Part shown: positions 8,835 through 17,003 of the stretch, piece after piece
Layout of the letters: the number at the start of each line of letters is the position of its first letter
Numbering within the stretch: position 1 is the first letter of the stretch
Source: JBIIJL01 sp044233795
GTDB lineage: Bacteria > Pseudomonadota > Gammaproteobacteria > Legionellales > Legionellaceae
DNA: 26,692 nt
Reading direction: 5' to 3'
Assembly: GCA_044233795.1 (NCBI GenBank)
Contig: JBIIJL010000023.1
Span: forward strand, 1 to 26,692
Program-made: the position numbers and the translations under genes
Notes under the pieces: model-generated
Databases searched by the model: none
Seen by the model: only the letters and a program-made list of their open reading frames with translations
What the model was told of the DNA's origin: nothing

Positions 8835-9776
8835 CTATCCCCAAGGATGGAACAGTTGGGCCGCCGGTTTGAGTAGTTTGGCTATGAGCGTTGTTTTTCC
8901 ATGAACGGCGATTTTGAAGCTATTATGGGTACTCATTTTATTGATTAAATACTCATCACTTGTTTTTAACGTATCGACCAAACGCAAATCAAACGCATCA
9001 CGTGCTAACCAATGCTCACCAGTAGCTACTTTGTCGATGTCTAATTGTTGACGATTTTCTAATACGTAATCCCTAAATTTAGTATGAATTTTCTCTAAAT
9101 CTTCTTGGAATTTTTTACGTCCTTTATCCGTATTTTCACCAAATATAGTTAAGGTACGTTTGTATTCCCCTGCGGTAAGAAGTTCAACATCAACATTATT
9201 TTTTTTAAGCCAGCGATGAAAATTAGGAATTTGAGCGACAACCCCAATGGAACCAATGATTGCAAAAGGTGCCGCGACAATATGCTGTGCAACACAGGCC
9301 ATGAGATAGCCTCCACTCGCCGCTACTTTGTCAATACAAACAGTTAATGGAATCTTATGTTCGCGTAGTCTTTGAAGTTGTGCTGCTGCAAGTCCATATC
9401 CATTCACCGAACCCCCAGGGCTTTCTAATCTTAACAAAACCTCATCTTCAGGCGCTGCAATACTTAAAATAGCCGTAACTTCTTCTCTTAATTGATCAAC
9501 CTGAGAACCTTTGATATCTCCGATAAAGTCAATTACGAAAATGGAGGGCTTGGTTGCTATATCTTTTTTCTTTTTTTTATTCTTGGTTTTTTTACCTAAG
9601 ATTTCTTTTTGCATGAGGGTCCTCACTGCATCGTATTGACGATTGAGAGGGGTAATTTCTAATTTGGGTTTTGGTTTTCTACTGATAGAAAATAGGCCAG
9701 CGAAAAGCAACAGGGTGGCAAAAACAAGCGTGAGTGCTTTTAAAAGAAACATCCCATACTGCGCAATAAAGTCCAT
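8835..9776 (-). CDS. sohB: S49-family inner-membrane serine protease SohB
   Basis: A 313-residue protein. One membrane segment (about residues 10-30) is followed by a lysine-rich linker (61-71) and an S49 protease domain (77-270). The catalytic serine is S154 in DKVAASGGYLMA; the general-base lysine is K206 in GEYKRTLTIFG. The LESPGGSVNGYG segment is also characteristic. SohB is a signal peptide peptidase-like protease, probably facing the periplasm; it is a high-copy suppressor of degP loss in E. coli. It is about 35 residues shorter than E. coli SohB (349). A weak GAG precedes the ATG. The gene is divergent from the ccm operon across 127 bases. Confidence 0.88.
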   Translation of the reverse strand: MDFIAQYGMFLLKALTLVFATLLLFAGLFSISRKPKPKLEITPLNRQYDAVRTLMQKEILGKKTKNKKKKKDIATKPSIFVIDFIGDIKGSQVDQLREEVTAILSIAAPEDEVLLRLESPGGSVNGYGLAAAQLQRLREHKIPLTVCIDKVAASGGYLMACVAQHIVAAPFAIIGSIGVVAQIPNFHRWLKKNNVDVELLTAGEYKRTLTIFGENTDKGRKKFQEDLEKIHTKFRDYVLENRQQLDIDKVATGEHWLARDAFDLRLVDTLKTSDEYLINKMSTHNSFKIAVHGKTTLIAKLLKPAAQLFHPWG

Positions 9777-9903
9777 GATCTGCTCGATTAAATTGTTAAA
9801 AGCTGATTATCCTCGTCAGAAGATGTTTCTGCAAGAGGCCTTTTAAATGTTAGAGAAAAGATATATGTGTTAGTCTTACTATTTTAATCTTTGAACCAAA
9901 ACC

Positions 9904-10503
9904 ATGCTGGAAGTGATTAACCTGGGGTTTGAGTATCCTGAAAAAGTTGTTTTGAAAGGTGTTGAGTTTATGCTCAATCCTCACGAATTGTTGCACTTAC
10001 AAGGTTCGAATGGCAAGGGAAAAACAACGTTATTAAAAATACTCACTGGCATTTTAAGAGCGGGTACGGGAGACGTTCTTTTTCAAGGAGCGTCTATCCA
10101 TAAACATTTGCCAAGCTATCAAAACCAGTTGCGCTATGTTGGACATAAAAATGGGCAGAGTCAAATGCTTACGCTTAGGGAAAATTGCTCCTATGAACTG
10201 CATAATCCAGGCCATGATGGGTTGTTTGAAGGCCTTGTCAAGACTTTCTCATTAACAGGAATGGAAGACATGCCTTGCGGGTTGCTATCGCACGGACAAC
10301 GTCGACGAGCTTCCTTATTGCGCTTGTTGATGAGCGATGTCGCCCTTTGGTTTCTTGATGAACCGCTAGAGGGTTTAGATGAAAGTGCAATTGCCCTATT
10401 GATGTTGCAAATGCATCATCATTTAGGACGAGGAGGAGCTGTTGTTGTGACTTCCCATCAACAGCTACCTATCTTAGGCCCCTATCAGGAGTATTGCCTT
10501 TGA
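9904..10503 (+). CDS. ccmA: Cytochrome c maturation ATP-binding protein CcmA
   Basis: The ATPase of the CcmABCD complex, which releases haem-loaded CcmE for cytochrome c assembly. The protein has 199 residues, the usual length. Walker A is GSNGKGKTT (34-42), the signature is LLSHGQRRRASLL, Walker B is VALWFLDEPLEGLD, and the switch histidine is in VVVTSHQ. It is the first gene of the ccm operon. No strong ribosome site precedes the ATG. Its TGA stop overlaps the ccmB start. Confidence 0.95.
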   Translation: MLEVINLGFEYPEKVVLKGVEFMLNPHELLHLQGSNGKGKTTLLKILTGILRAGTGDVLFQGASIHKHLPSYQNQLRYVGHKNGQSQMLTLRENCSYELHNPGHDGLFEGLVKTFSLTGMEDMPCGLLSHGQRRRASLLRLLMSDVALWFLDEPLEGLDESAIALLMLQMHHHLGRGGAVVVTSHQQLPILGPYQEYCL

Positions 10504-11180
10504 TAGAGAATGGTGTGCTTTTCAAAAGGCAGTGTTTACGAGAGCTATTAATCGCTCAACGTGAACCGCGCGCAGTCGTTAATGCTTGCTTGTTTTTTTT
10601 AATGGTTATTGTTTTTTTTCCTTTAACAATGGCACCAGATTTTGATGCGTTAAGAGCTATCGCACCGGGATTATTTTGGATAGCTATTTTATTAGCAATG
10701 GTATTGTCTTCAGCGAGACTTTTTCAACAAGATGATGAAGATGGTGTCATTGAACAATGGCTCGTCTCAGGTGTTCCAATCAGTATTCTTGTCAGTGCTA
10801 AAACTTTGGTTCAATGGGGGGTGACTCTTTTTCCTATGTTGCTCATGTGTCCGTTGCTCGGTGTGATGTTTCATCTTAATATTAGAGAAACGAGCGTTCT
10901 TATCTTAAGTTTATTATTGGGTACGCCAGCGATATTTGCTCTATGTGCGTTGGCAGAGGCGTTTGCCACAGGAGTTAAGCAAAAAGGTGTGCTGAGCTCA
11001 CTGATTGTTTTGCCCTTGACCACTCCGATAATGGTATTTGGCAGCGCGACTTTGGGTGCCGCAATGGCTGGATTTTCTCTTTCAGGTTACCTCGCTTTGT
11101 TGTTAGCCTTATCATTGCTCAGCATAATCCTCTTACCCTTTGCGATTGCAGGAGTGATCCGGATTGGGTTGGTGGAGTGA
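10500..11180 (+). CDS. ccmB: Haem exporter permease subunit CcmB
   Basis: Membrane partner of CcmA and CcmC. The protein has 226 residues and about six hydrophobic helices. The N-terminal FKRQCLRELLIAQREPRAVV region followed by FFPLTMAPD is typical of CcmB. The start is chosen as TTG at 10500 because AGGAG (10487-10491) lies eight bases upstream and TTGA overlaps the ccmA stop. An alternative TTG at 10494 is only two bases from the same site. The C-terminus is hydrophobic as expected. TTG starts are uncommon, and here one fits with translational coupling. Confidence 0.9.
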   Translation: MIENGVLFKRQCLRELLIAQREPRAVVNACLFFLMVIVFFPLTMAPDFDALRAIAPGLFWIAILLAMVLSSARLFQQDDEDGVIEQWLVSGVPISILVSAKTLVQWGVTLFPMLLMCPLLGVMFHLNIRETSVLILSLLLGTPAIFALCALAEAFATGVKQKGVLSSLIVLPLTTPIMVFGSATLGAAMAGFSLSGYLALLLALSLLSIILLPFAIAGVIRIGLVE

Positions 11181-11262
11181 GAACCTGATGGCTACAAGCG
11201 AATAAAGACAATGAGTGTCATGCGTGATAAGATTCATCCTTTTTCTGATTGATCTGTTTCTT

Positions 11263-12000
11263 ATGTGGAAAATACTTTACCCATTGGCAGTGCCCAAGGT
11301 TTTTTATCGTATGAGCGTTTTATGGCTGCCTTGGCTAAGGCATGCAACGGTTTTTTTTCTTACGTTAGGGTTTATCACCGGACTTTTTTTAGCGCCTAGC
11401 GATTATCAACAAGGTGATGCTTTTAGAATTATCTATGTGCATGTGCCATGTGCTTTTTTGTCGATGGTACTCTTTGCTTTCATGGGATTTTTAGGACTAT
11501 TGCTTCTGGTATGGCGTATTAAAATGGCAGGTATACTCCTTGGTGCTTCGGCTGAAGTGGGTGTGCTAATGGCAGTCCTTGCACTATTGACGGGCAGTAT
11601 CTGGGGCAAACCAATGTGGGGTGCTTGGTGGGTTTGGGATGCAAGGCTTACTTCCGAATTGATTTTGTTATTTTTGTATGCAGCAATTTTAGCAACGCGT
11701 CAGGCCTATCAGCATAACGAGAAAAGTGACAAATTGATTGCCATTTTAGCTTTGGTCGGGTTGGTTGATTTACCTGTGATCCACTATTCAGTGTACTGGT
11801 GGAATACTCTCCATCAGGGGTCTACGGTGTTAAGCTTTGCCAAGCCTAAAATTCATTTAAGTATGCTCTACCCATTGCTAATTTCAATGCTTGGCTTTGC
11901 ACTTTACTGCCTTACCTTGATTCTTCTTAAGACTCAAAATGAATTGTTGTCACGTGAGCGAAAGCAGCGCTGGGTCAAAGCAGTTGTTGAAGGAGTATAG
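11263..12000 (+). CDS. ccmC: Haem-handling membrane protein CcmC
   Basis: Delivers haem to CcmE at the periplasmic face of the inner membrane. Starting at ATG 11263 gives 245 residues, the same as E. coli CcmC, and the expected N-terminus MWKILYPLAVPK. An in-frame GTG 48 bases earlier is not supported by family alignment. The tryptophan-rich haem motif WGAWWVWDARLTSE spans about 119-132 (WWVWD 122-126). The two haem-ligand histidines are H60 (YVHVPCA) and H184 (WWNTLHQG), at the same numbers as in E. coli. Six membrane helices are visible. It follows ccmB by 82 bases, the only real gap inside the operon. Confidence 0.95.
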   Translation: MWKILYPLAVPKVFYRMSVLWLPWLRHATVFFLTLGFITGLFLAPSDYQQGDAFRIIYVHVPCAFLSMVLFAFMGFLGLLLLVWRIKMAGILLGASAEVGVLMAVLALLTGSIWGKPMWGAWWVWDARLTSELILLFLYAAILATRQAYQHNEKSDKLIAILALVGLVDLPVIHYSVYWWNTLHQGSTVLSFAKPKIHLSMLYPLLISMLGFALYCLTLILLKTQNELLSRERKQRWVKAVVEGV

Positions 12001-12002
12001 TT

Positions 12003-12170
12003 TTGAATAATTATTTATCATGGCTTGGCATGGGAAAATATGCCCTTTACGTATGGCCTGCTTATGGCCTGGTGATTGCACTTTTACTTGGGAATTTATT
12101 CACGACCAATTGGCAAAGTAAGCGCGTCAAGCTTAAAGTCAGGCAATGGTTAAAGAGGCAAGATGTATGA
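12003..12170 (+). CDS. ccmD: Haem exporter small subunit CcmD
   Basis: A 55-residue protein, short enough to be missed by length-filtered gene calling. It begins at TTG 12003, two bases after the ccmC stop, with AGGAG (11991-11995) seven bases upstream. The sequence SWLGMGKYALYVWPAYGLV and a single membrane helix, followed by a basic tail, match CcmD, which stabilises the CcmABC-CcmE complex. The stop overlaps the ccmE start as ATGA. Position between ccmC and ccmE supports the call strongly. Confidence 0.92.
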   Translation: MNNYLSWLGMGKYALYVWPAYGLVIALLLGNLFTTNWQSKRVKLKVRQWLKRQDV

Positions 12171-12640
12171 CTTACGCGCGCAAACAGAAATTAATAGCAC
12201 TTTTAGTGGTGCTCGCAATATTAGCATTTGCAGTAGGGTTAATCTTGTATGCTTTGCGACAAAATATTAGTCTTTTTTACACGCCCACTCAGATTGCTTT
12301 GGGCGAAGCGCCGATGGCTCGATCGATACGTGTCGGGGGGATGGTTGTGCCTAAAAGTGTTAAGCGAGCGGGCGATGCACTTTCTGTGGAATTCCAATTA
12401 ACAGACTATCAGCAGACTATCACCGTCCACTATCAAGGAATATTACCGGATTTATTTCGTGAAGGGCAGGGGATCGTAGCGCTTGGAAAAATAATAGATA
12501 ATCATCAAGTGCTAGCTCAAGAAGTTTTGGCAAAGCACGACGAAAATTATATGCCACCTGAAGTAAAAGCTGCCTTAAAGCAAGCATCTTCGAATGTGGG
12601 CTCTACAACATCTAAAAAAGAAGATCTTCATGGTCGCTGA
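12167..12640 (+). CDS. ccmE: Periplasmic haem chaperone CcmE
   Basis: Carries haem covalently from CcmC to the CcmF/CcmH ligase. The protein has 157 residues: an N-terminal membrane anchor (about 8-30) and a beta-barrel domain. The haem-attaching histidine is H124 with Y128 in LAKHDENYMPPEV, the canonical motif. The start is the ATG at 12167 in an ATGA overlap with the ccmD stop, with GAGG eight bases upstream; an earlier in-frame ATG lies within ccmD. The serine/lysine-rich C-terminal tail overlaps the start of ccmF by 11 bases. Confidence 0.96.
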   Translation: MTYARKQKLIALLVVLAILAFAVGLILYALRQNISLFYTPTQIALGEAPMARSIRVGGMVVPKSVKRAGDALSVEFQLTDYQQTITVHYQGILPDLFREGQGIVALGKIIDNHQVLAQEVLAKHDENYMPPEVKAALKQASSNVGSTTSKKEDLHGR

Positions 12641-14567
12641 AATTGGTTTTTTTGCATTAGTGCTGGCACTACTTTTTTCCTTTGTTTTAGTCATTATACC
12701 AACGATGGGATTGTGGCGTAAGAATGTTTCATTCGTCCAGGTCGCTAATAACTATGTTTTTGGTCAATTGCTTTTCATAACGATTGCATATCTTGCGTTG
12801 ACTTGGTGTTTTCTCACGGATGACTTTAGTGTGATGTATGTTGTTTCTAATTCCAGTCGGGCATTACCTTGGTTTTATAAATTATGTGCAGTTTGGGGGG
12901 GGCATGAGGGCTCGATGCTATTATGGGTTCTTATTTTAAGTGTCTGGATGTCAGCTGTAGCGCTATTTAGCGCCTCTCTCCCGCTGAATTTTCGGATCCG
13001 TGTTTTGGTGGTCTTAGGCGGTTTAAGTATGGGCTTCTTGTTGTTTTTGATTGCAACGTCGAACCCTTTTACGCGACAGTTCCAATTTTTATCAAGTGCT
13101 GGGCGAGATTTAAACCCGTTATTACAAGATCCAGGATTTCTGTTTCATCCTCCGATGCTTTACATGGGCTATGTGGGTTTCTCGGTAGCGTTTGCTTTTG
13201 CATTGGCAGCACTTTGGCTTGGCAACGTTGAGCCTATTTTTGCAAAATGGCTTAGGCCCTGGACTTTAGCTGCTTGGTGCTCTTTAACGATTGGAATTAC
13301 GCTAGGAAGTTGGTGGGCATATCGTGAGCTTGGTTGGGGCGGGTGGTGGTTTTGGGATCCTGTTGAAAATGCTTCATTCATGCCATGGCTTGTTGGAACA
13401 GCTTTAATCCATTCACTAGCCGTGATTGAAAAACGCGAACAGTTTTTGTCATGGACCATCTTACTTGCTCTTGCGGCATTTTCATTGAGTTTAATTGGTA
13501 CATTTTTAGTAAGATCAGGGGTGTTGACTTCAGTTCATGCGTTTGCTGTTGATCCGCTGCGTGGATTATATATTTTGCTTTTTTTATTGGTAGTTATTGG
13601 TGGGTCTTTACTTTTATTTGCAACGCGCGCTCATCTTTTAAAGGGGAGAAAAGCGATGAGCGTGGTTTCTCGAGAAAGTGCTTTGTTGCTTAATAATATT
13701 TTCTTAATTGTGATGATGCTGACAGTCTTGATGGGCACAGTATATCCGTTATTGATTGATGGTTTAGGTCTTGGGAAGCTTTCTGTTGGTGCGCCATATT
13801 TTAACACGGTATTTGTGCCGTTAATGATTCCATTCTTGTTGCTTATGGGGGTAGGTGTGCATTTAAAATGGCAACAAGACTCTTTAAAGCGAGTCATTTT
13901 AACATTAAATAAGACCATGATAGCCAGTATATTCCTCCCCCTGTTGATATTGCTTCTTGTGGAGAAACAACTAAACTTTGCTGTTTGGTTTGGTTTGATC
14001 CTGGCTTTTTGGGTGGCTTTGAGTACCTTGAAGGCCTTGCAATCTCGGATAGAAATACAAGGTATCCGAGGGGTTGGTCGTGCTTATTGGGGCATGATCA
14101 TGGCCCATTTTGGGATTGCTGTGACTGTGGTTGGTGTTGTGGTGTCTTCAGGGTATGGTCAACAAGATGATGTAAAAATGTCTCCTGGTATGAGCAGTAT
14201 GTTGCATCATTATCGGATTGAATTTTTAAGTGAGGCACCACTTACTGGTCCAAACTATCATGGAACGCGAGCACGTTTTCTTATTTGTAAAAACCATCAA
14301 CACTCTGAAATCTTTCCCGAAAAAAGGATTTATGATGTTGGTCACATGGCTATGACTGATTCTGCGATCGATATAAGTCCATTTCGTGATATCTATGTTG
14401 CTTTAGGTGAGCCGCTTGATGGTAAAGCTTGGTCGGTACGTTTATATTATAAACCGATGGTTCGTTGGATTTGGGCAGGCGGCTTTTTGATGTTATTAGG
14501 TGGGGTTTTTGCGCTGTCTGATACCCGTTACTATTTTAAAAAATCATCCCGTCAGGTGGGCAGATGA
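12630..14567 (+). CDS. ccmF: Cytochrome c haem lyase subunit CcmF
   Basis: The large membrane component that attaches haem to apocytochrome c. The protein has 645 residues (E. coli 647) and many membrane helices. The tryptophan-rich haem motif WGGWWFWDP is at 236-244, followed by NASFMPWL, and GPGFLFHPP-like DPGFLFHPPMLYMGY lies earlier. The start ATG 12630 gives the typical MVAEIGFFALVLAL beginning and overlaps ccmE by 11 bases; an earlier ATG within ccmE is rejected. The C-terminal periplasmic domain is complete. The stop overlaps ccmG as ATGA. Confidence 0.97.
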   Translation: MVAEIGFFALVLALLFSFVLVIIPTMGLWRKNVSFVQVANNYVFGQLLFITIAYLALTWCFLTDDFSVMYVVSNSSRALPWFYKLCAVWGGHEGSMLLWVLILSVWMSAVALFSASLPLNFRIRVLVVLGGLSMGFLLFLIATSNPFTRQFQFLSSAGRDLNPLLQDPGFLFHPPMLYMGYVGFSVAFAFALAALWLGNVEPIFAKWLRPWTLAAWCSLTIGITLGSWWAYRELGWGGWWFWDPVENASFMPWLVGTALIHSLAVIEKREQFLSWTILLALAAFSLSLIGTFLVRSGVLTSVHAFAVDPLRGLYILLFLLVVIGGSLLLFATRAHLLKGRKAMSVVSRESALLLNNIFLIVMMLTVLMGTVYPLLIDGLGLGKLSVGAPYFNTVFVPLMIPFLLLMGVGVHLKWQQDSLKRVILTLNKTMIASIFLPLLILLLVEKQLNFAVWFGLILAFWVALSTLKALQSRIEIQGIRGVGRAYWGMIMAHFGIAVTVVGVVVSSGYGQQDDVKMSPGMSSMLHHYRIEFLSEAPLTGPNYHGTRARFLICKNHQHSEIFPEKRIYDVGHMAMTDSAIDISPFRDIYVALGEPLDGKAWSVRLYYKPMVRWIWAGGFLMLLGGVFALSDTRYYFKKSSRQVGR

Positions 14568-15097
14568 AGTTTTCATTTTGGCGATATATCCCATTCGCCA
14601 CCTTTGTGTTGCTGGCTTGTTTTTTTTGGCAAGGGCTATCCCTTTCTCCCCAAGAACTTCCCTTAGCAAAACTCGATAAGCCAGTGCCCCAATTTAAGCT
14701 TAAAAGCTTGGGTGATGAGAAAATTGAGTTCACACATGTGTTGCTTCATGAACACGTATCATTGCTCAATATTTGGGCAAGTTGGTGTGCGGCCTGTCTT
14801 GATGAGCAGCGTATTATGTTAAAGCTCGCAGAACAAGGAGTGATGATTTATGGCTTAAATTACAAAGACAATCCAATTCGTGCAAAGCGATGGCTTGAAA
14901 AGTGGGGTAATCCTTATCGCTTAGTAGGTGAAGATAGTGATGGGGAACTTGCTATTGATTTAGGTGTTTACGGAGCGCCTGAGACTTTTCTGATTGATAA
15001 AGCCGGAATCATTCGTTTTCGTTACGCTGGTGCTTTAACTGAACAGGTGTGGCAGGCGAAGTTTTTACCTCTTATTAAGTCTTTGGAGGGTGCTTGA
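14564..15097 (+). CDS. ccmG: Thioredoxin-like thiol reductant CcmG (DsbE)
   Basis: A membrane-anchored periplasmic thioredoxin that keeps apocytochrome c or CcmH thiols reduced before haem ligation. The protein has 177 residues, with an N-terminal anchor (about 7-22) and a thioredoxin fold. The active site is C75-A-A-C78 in WASWCAAC, and the cis-proline region YGAPETFLIDKAG is typical of CcmG. The ATG at 14564 overlaps the ccmF stop. The gene ends with TGATG, overlapping the ccmH start by one base. Confidence 0.95.
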   Translation: MKFSFWRYIPFATFVLLACFFWQGLSLSPQELPLAKLDKPVPQFKLKSLGDEKIEFTHVLLHEHVSLLNIWASWCAACLDEQRIMLKLAEQGVMIYGLNYKDNPIRAKRWLEKWGNPYRLVGEDSDGELAIDLGVYGAPETFLIDKAGIIRFRYAGALTEQVWQAKFLPLIKSLEGA

Positions 15098-15492
15098 TGA
15101 AGTCTCGTTTCTTGGCAATATTGATGTTTTTTCTCATTCAGGGTAGCGCTTTTGGTGGAACACTCTATCCGTTCGCATCTGCAAAGCAAGAAGCGCAATT
15201 TCATAAGCTTTTACGTGATTTACGTTGTTTAGTGTGTCAAAACCAGAATTTGGTAGATTCTAATGCGGAACTTGCTCGAGATTTGAAATTAAAAGTGTAT
15301 CAAATGGTCAAGGAGGGTCAGAGTGATGCAGATATTATCCATTATTTAACTGAGCGTTATGGGGATTTTATCTTATTTAAACCACCTGTCAAAACGATTA
15401 CGCTTTTGTTGTGGTGCGGGCCTGCACTTTTTCTGATGCTAGGGTTATTGATCTTTTGGCAGATCTCTTTTAGGCAGGTGACATATGAATGA
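15097..15492 (+). CDS. ccmH: Cytochrome c maturation protein CcmH (CcmL-type)
   Basis: A periplasmic thiol protein of the haem ligation module. The protein has 131 residues: a signal peptide (about 1-20), a short helical domain with the redox pair C44-x-x-C47 in LRCLVCQNQNLVDSN, and one C-terminal membrane helix (about 104-123). The start is the ATG at 15097 with GGAGG seven bases upstream. It corresponds to the N-terminal half of E. coli CcmH; the TPR half is encoded separately by the next gene, which overlaps it by eight bases. Confidence 0.94.
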   Translation: MKSRFLAILMFFLIQGSAFGGTLYPFASAKQEAQFHKLLRDLRCLVCQNQNLVDSNAELARDLKLKVYQMVKEGQSDADIIHYLTERYGDFILFKPPVKTITLLLWCGPALFLMLGLLIFWQISFRQVTYE

Positions 15493-16156
15493 ATGGTGGT
15501 TGATTGGTATATTTTTGCTGATGTTTTTTATGGCTATCGCTATCATTTGTTTTCATTTGCAATTATCTGTAATGAAAAAATTTTTTATCCTATGTTTTGC
15601 CTTGTTCTTTGTAAGTTATATTGATTGGCGATTTGGTGGCGTGAAGCTCTTGCATGAGTATCACCAAGGACTTTTGCGGCAACAGGAAGCTGAGAAAGTC
15701 TTTAAGACCATGCGCGGTCCAGAAGAGGTCATTGATAAATTGAAGGGTAAATTAAGTCATGATCCATCAAGCGCGCGTGGGTGGTATTTGCTAGGTCGGC
15801 TATATTCGAGCCAACATCAGTTCAATCATGCTACTGAAGCGTTTGCCAAAGCACATCGCCTTGAGCCTTTGGATGAAAAAATTACGGTTAATTATGCGGA
15901 AGCAATGTGGGAAGATAATCAGCAATTATTCAACACGCACATAAGACAATTGTTGCGGTCAGTGCTTGAGAAAAATCCAAATCAGCCCGATGCCTTATCT
16001 ATGCTTGCGATGGATGCATTTAAGAGGCATGCTTACAAAGAGGCTATTAAAAGTTGGCGTCAGTTATTGCTGCTTGTTCCAGAAGCCTCTGATGATGCCA
16101 AAGCCATTCAAAAGGCAATTTTTGAGGCAGAAAAAAGATTAAACCACACTAAATGA
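15485..16156 (+). CDS. ccmI: Apocytochrome c chaperone CcmI (CycH-like TPR protein)
   Basis: A 223-residue protein. Two hydrophobic segments (about 4-26 and 30-46) are followed by a periplasmic region with TPR-like repeats. The clearest is GWYLLGRLYSSQHQFNHATE followed by AFAKAHRLEP, then PDALSMLAMDAFKRHAYKEA. CcmI holds the C-terminus of apocytochrome c for the ligase. At 223 residues it is short, like the TPR half of E. coli CcmH and lacking the extended C-terminal domain of long CcmI proteins. The start ATG overlaps ccmH by eight bases, with an AGGTG just upstream. Confidence 0.88.
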   Translation: MNEWWLIGIFLLMFFMAIAIICFHLQLSVMKKFFILCFALFFVSYIDWRFGGVKLLHEYHQGLLRQQEAEKVFKTMRGPEEVIDKLKGKLSHDPSSARGWYLLGRLYSSQHQFNHATEAFAKAHRLEPLDEKITVNYAEAMWEDNQQLFNTHIRQLLRSVLEKNPNQPDALSMLAMDAFKRHAYKEAIKSWRQLLLLVPEASDDAKAIQKAIFEAEKRLNHTK

Positions 16157-16172
16157 TTAACGGAGTGACATC

Positions 16173-16379
16173 ATGACCGATAAAGTGTATCAAGTGCTTG
16201 AGCTCGTTGGAACTTCACAAGACTCAATCGAACAGGCTATCAATAACGCTATTGCTTCAGCAAGTCAGTCTCATGGAAAGCTTGACTGGTATGAAGTGGT
16301 TGAGACTCGAGGATTTATCGAGGGTAATAAAAGTAAATATTATCAAGTGCATCTTAAAATAGGGTGTCATGCTCGCTAA
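16173..16379 (+). CDS. Dodecin family flavin-binding protein
   Basis: A 68-residue protein. Dodecins form hollow 12-subunit shells that bind and store flavins (FMN, FAD or riboflavin) in the cytoplasm. The diagnostic segment is LDWYEVVETRGFIEG, in which W39 would stack on the flavin. The start VYQVLELVGTS and the end YYQVHLKIG match the family's first and last strands. GGAG lies seven bases before the ATG. The gene starts 16 bases after ccmI on the same strand, so it may be read through from the ccm operon. Length is normal for the family. Confidence 0.9.
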   Translation: MTDKVYQVLELVGTSQDSIEQAINNAIASASQSHGKLDWYEVVETRGFIEGNKSKYYQVHLKIGCHAR

Positions 16380-16417
16380 GAGTTGATGATGTCCGTTAAA
16401 TATTTAAGTGTTTGTTA

Positions 16418-16476
16418 GGGGCTGTTGACATTTGATCCTCGGGTCGCCGACGGGAGGATCAAATGTCAACAGCCCC
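16418..16476. repeat. 59-bp near-perfect palindrome (23-bp arms)
   Basis: Arms 16418-16440 and 16454-16476 are exact reverse complements over 23 bases, beginning GGGGCTGTTGACATTTG. The 13-base centre itself contains GTCG-C-CGAC. It lies between the convergent dodecin gene and the small exported protein gene. It could terminate transcription, but there is no U-tract on either side and the stem is longer than most terminators. A mobile-element or REP/MITE-like origin is equally possible. No second copy was found in this window. Confidence 0.8.
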
Positions 16477-16486
16477 TTTGTAAAGA

Positions 16487-16522
16487 GGTGAATTTCATAA
16501 AATTACCCAGAGTAAATTCACC
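16487..16522 (-). terminator. Inverted repeat, possible terminator of the exported protein gene
   Basis: GGTGAATTT (16487-16495) and AAATTCACC (16514-16522) are exact inverted repeats with an 18-base loop. They lie 28 bases downstream of the minus-strand stop codon, and a short TCTTT follows in that direction. The U-tract is weak, so the terminator role is tentative. Confidence 0.4.
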
Positions 16523-16549
16523 CCGGGTAACTGCTTGAATAAATCCAAA

Positions 16550-16906
16550 TTAGTTGTGGGCTTTAACAAATGGACGCGCAGGTTTTCCAAAAATTTCGAA
16601 ACCTGAATCAAATACTTTGACTATATCGTCTGTTGTATTTTTAATGATGATGCCAACACCTGCACCCAATTTTGCGTCTAAGCCATTGCCTGTTACACGG
16701 ATGTCTTTCTCGTTTGTATTTCCAGCGACAACTGCTACATCTTTACCCATTTTTGTTATATGTGCTACAGATTTGCTGTTTTGAGATTGTAAAGTGTATG
16801 ACATTTTCTCATGCTTCGCCTTGTGGTGGCCGTGGTGCCTCGCTTCAGAAACTCCACTTAACAAAAGCGTCATGGCGACAGTGATACATATTCCTAGTTT
16901 TTTCAT
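16550..16906 (-). CDS. Small exported histidine-rich-start protein, unknown function
   Basis: A 118-residue protein with a clear signal peptide (KKLGICITVAMTLLLSGVSEA, probable cleavage after A22). The mature protein begins with a cluster of histidines and basic residues (RHHGHHKAKH) that could bind metal. The rest is beta-rich with many valines and glycines (VAHITKMGKDVAVVAG, GAGVGIIIKNT), possibly a small beta-sandwich. No family was recognised. AAGGAG lies six bases before the ATG, so the start is firm. The gene is convergent with dodecin and stands alone. Confidence 0.7.
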   Translation of the reverse strand: MKKLGICITVAMTLLLSGVSEARHHGHHKAKHEKMSYTLQSQNSKSVAHITKMGKDVAVVAGNTNEKDIRVTGNGLDAKLGAGVGIIIKNTTDDIVKVFDSGFEIFGKPARPFVKAHN

Positions 16907-17003
16907 GTTGTTCTCCTTGTTTGTGGAAATTAAGTTTTAGGGTATTTTTAGCTTGAAGTCAACTGGGTGATTCGATGTTTATGCTTTGGTCTAGTTGAAC
17001 ATG

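Noticed and set aside
11211..11252. A 13-codon open frame upstream of ccmC, possible leader peptide
   Set aside because: There is no ribosome site and no attenuator hairpin or notable codon run; it probably arises by chance.
13631..13918. A 95-codon open frame antisense to ccmF
   Set aside because: It overlaps a conserved ccmF region, has no ribosome site and encodes no recognisable protein.
16418..16476. Calling the long palindrome a simple intrinsic terminator
   Set aside because: There is no U-tract on either strand and the arms are longer than normal, so it is listed as a repeat of unsettled role.
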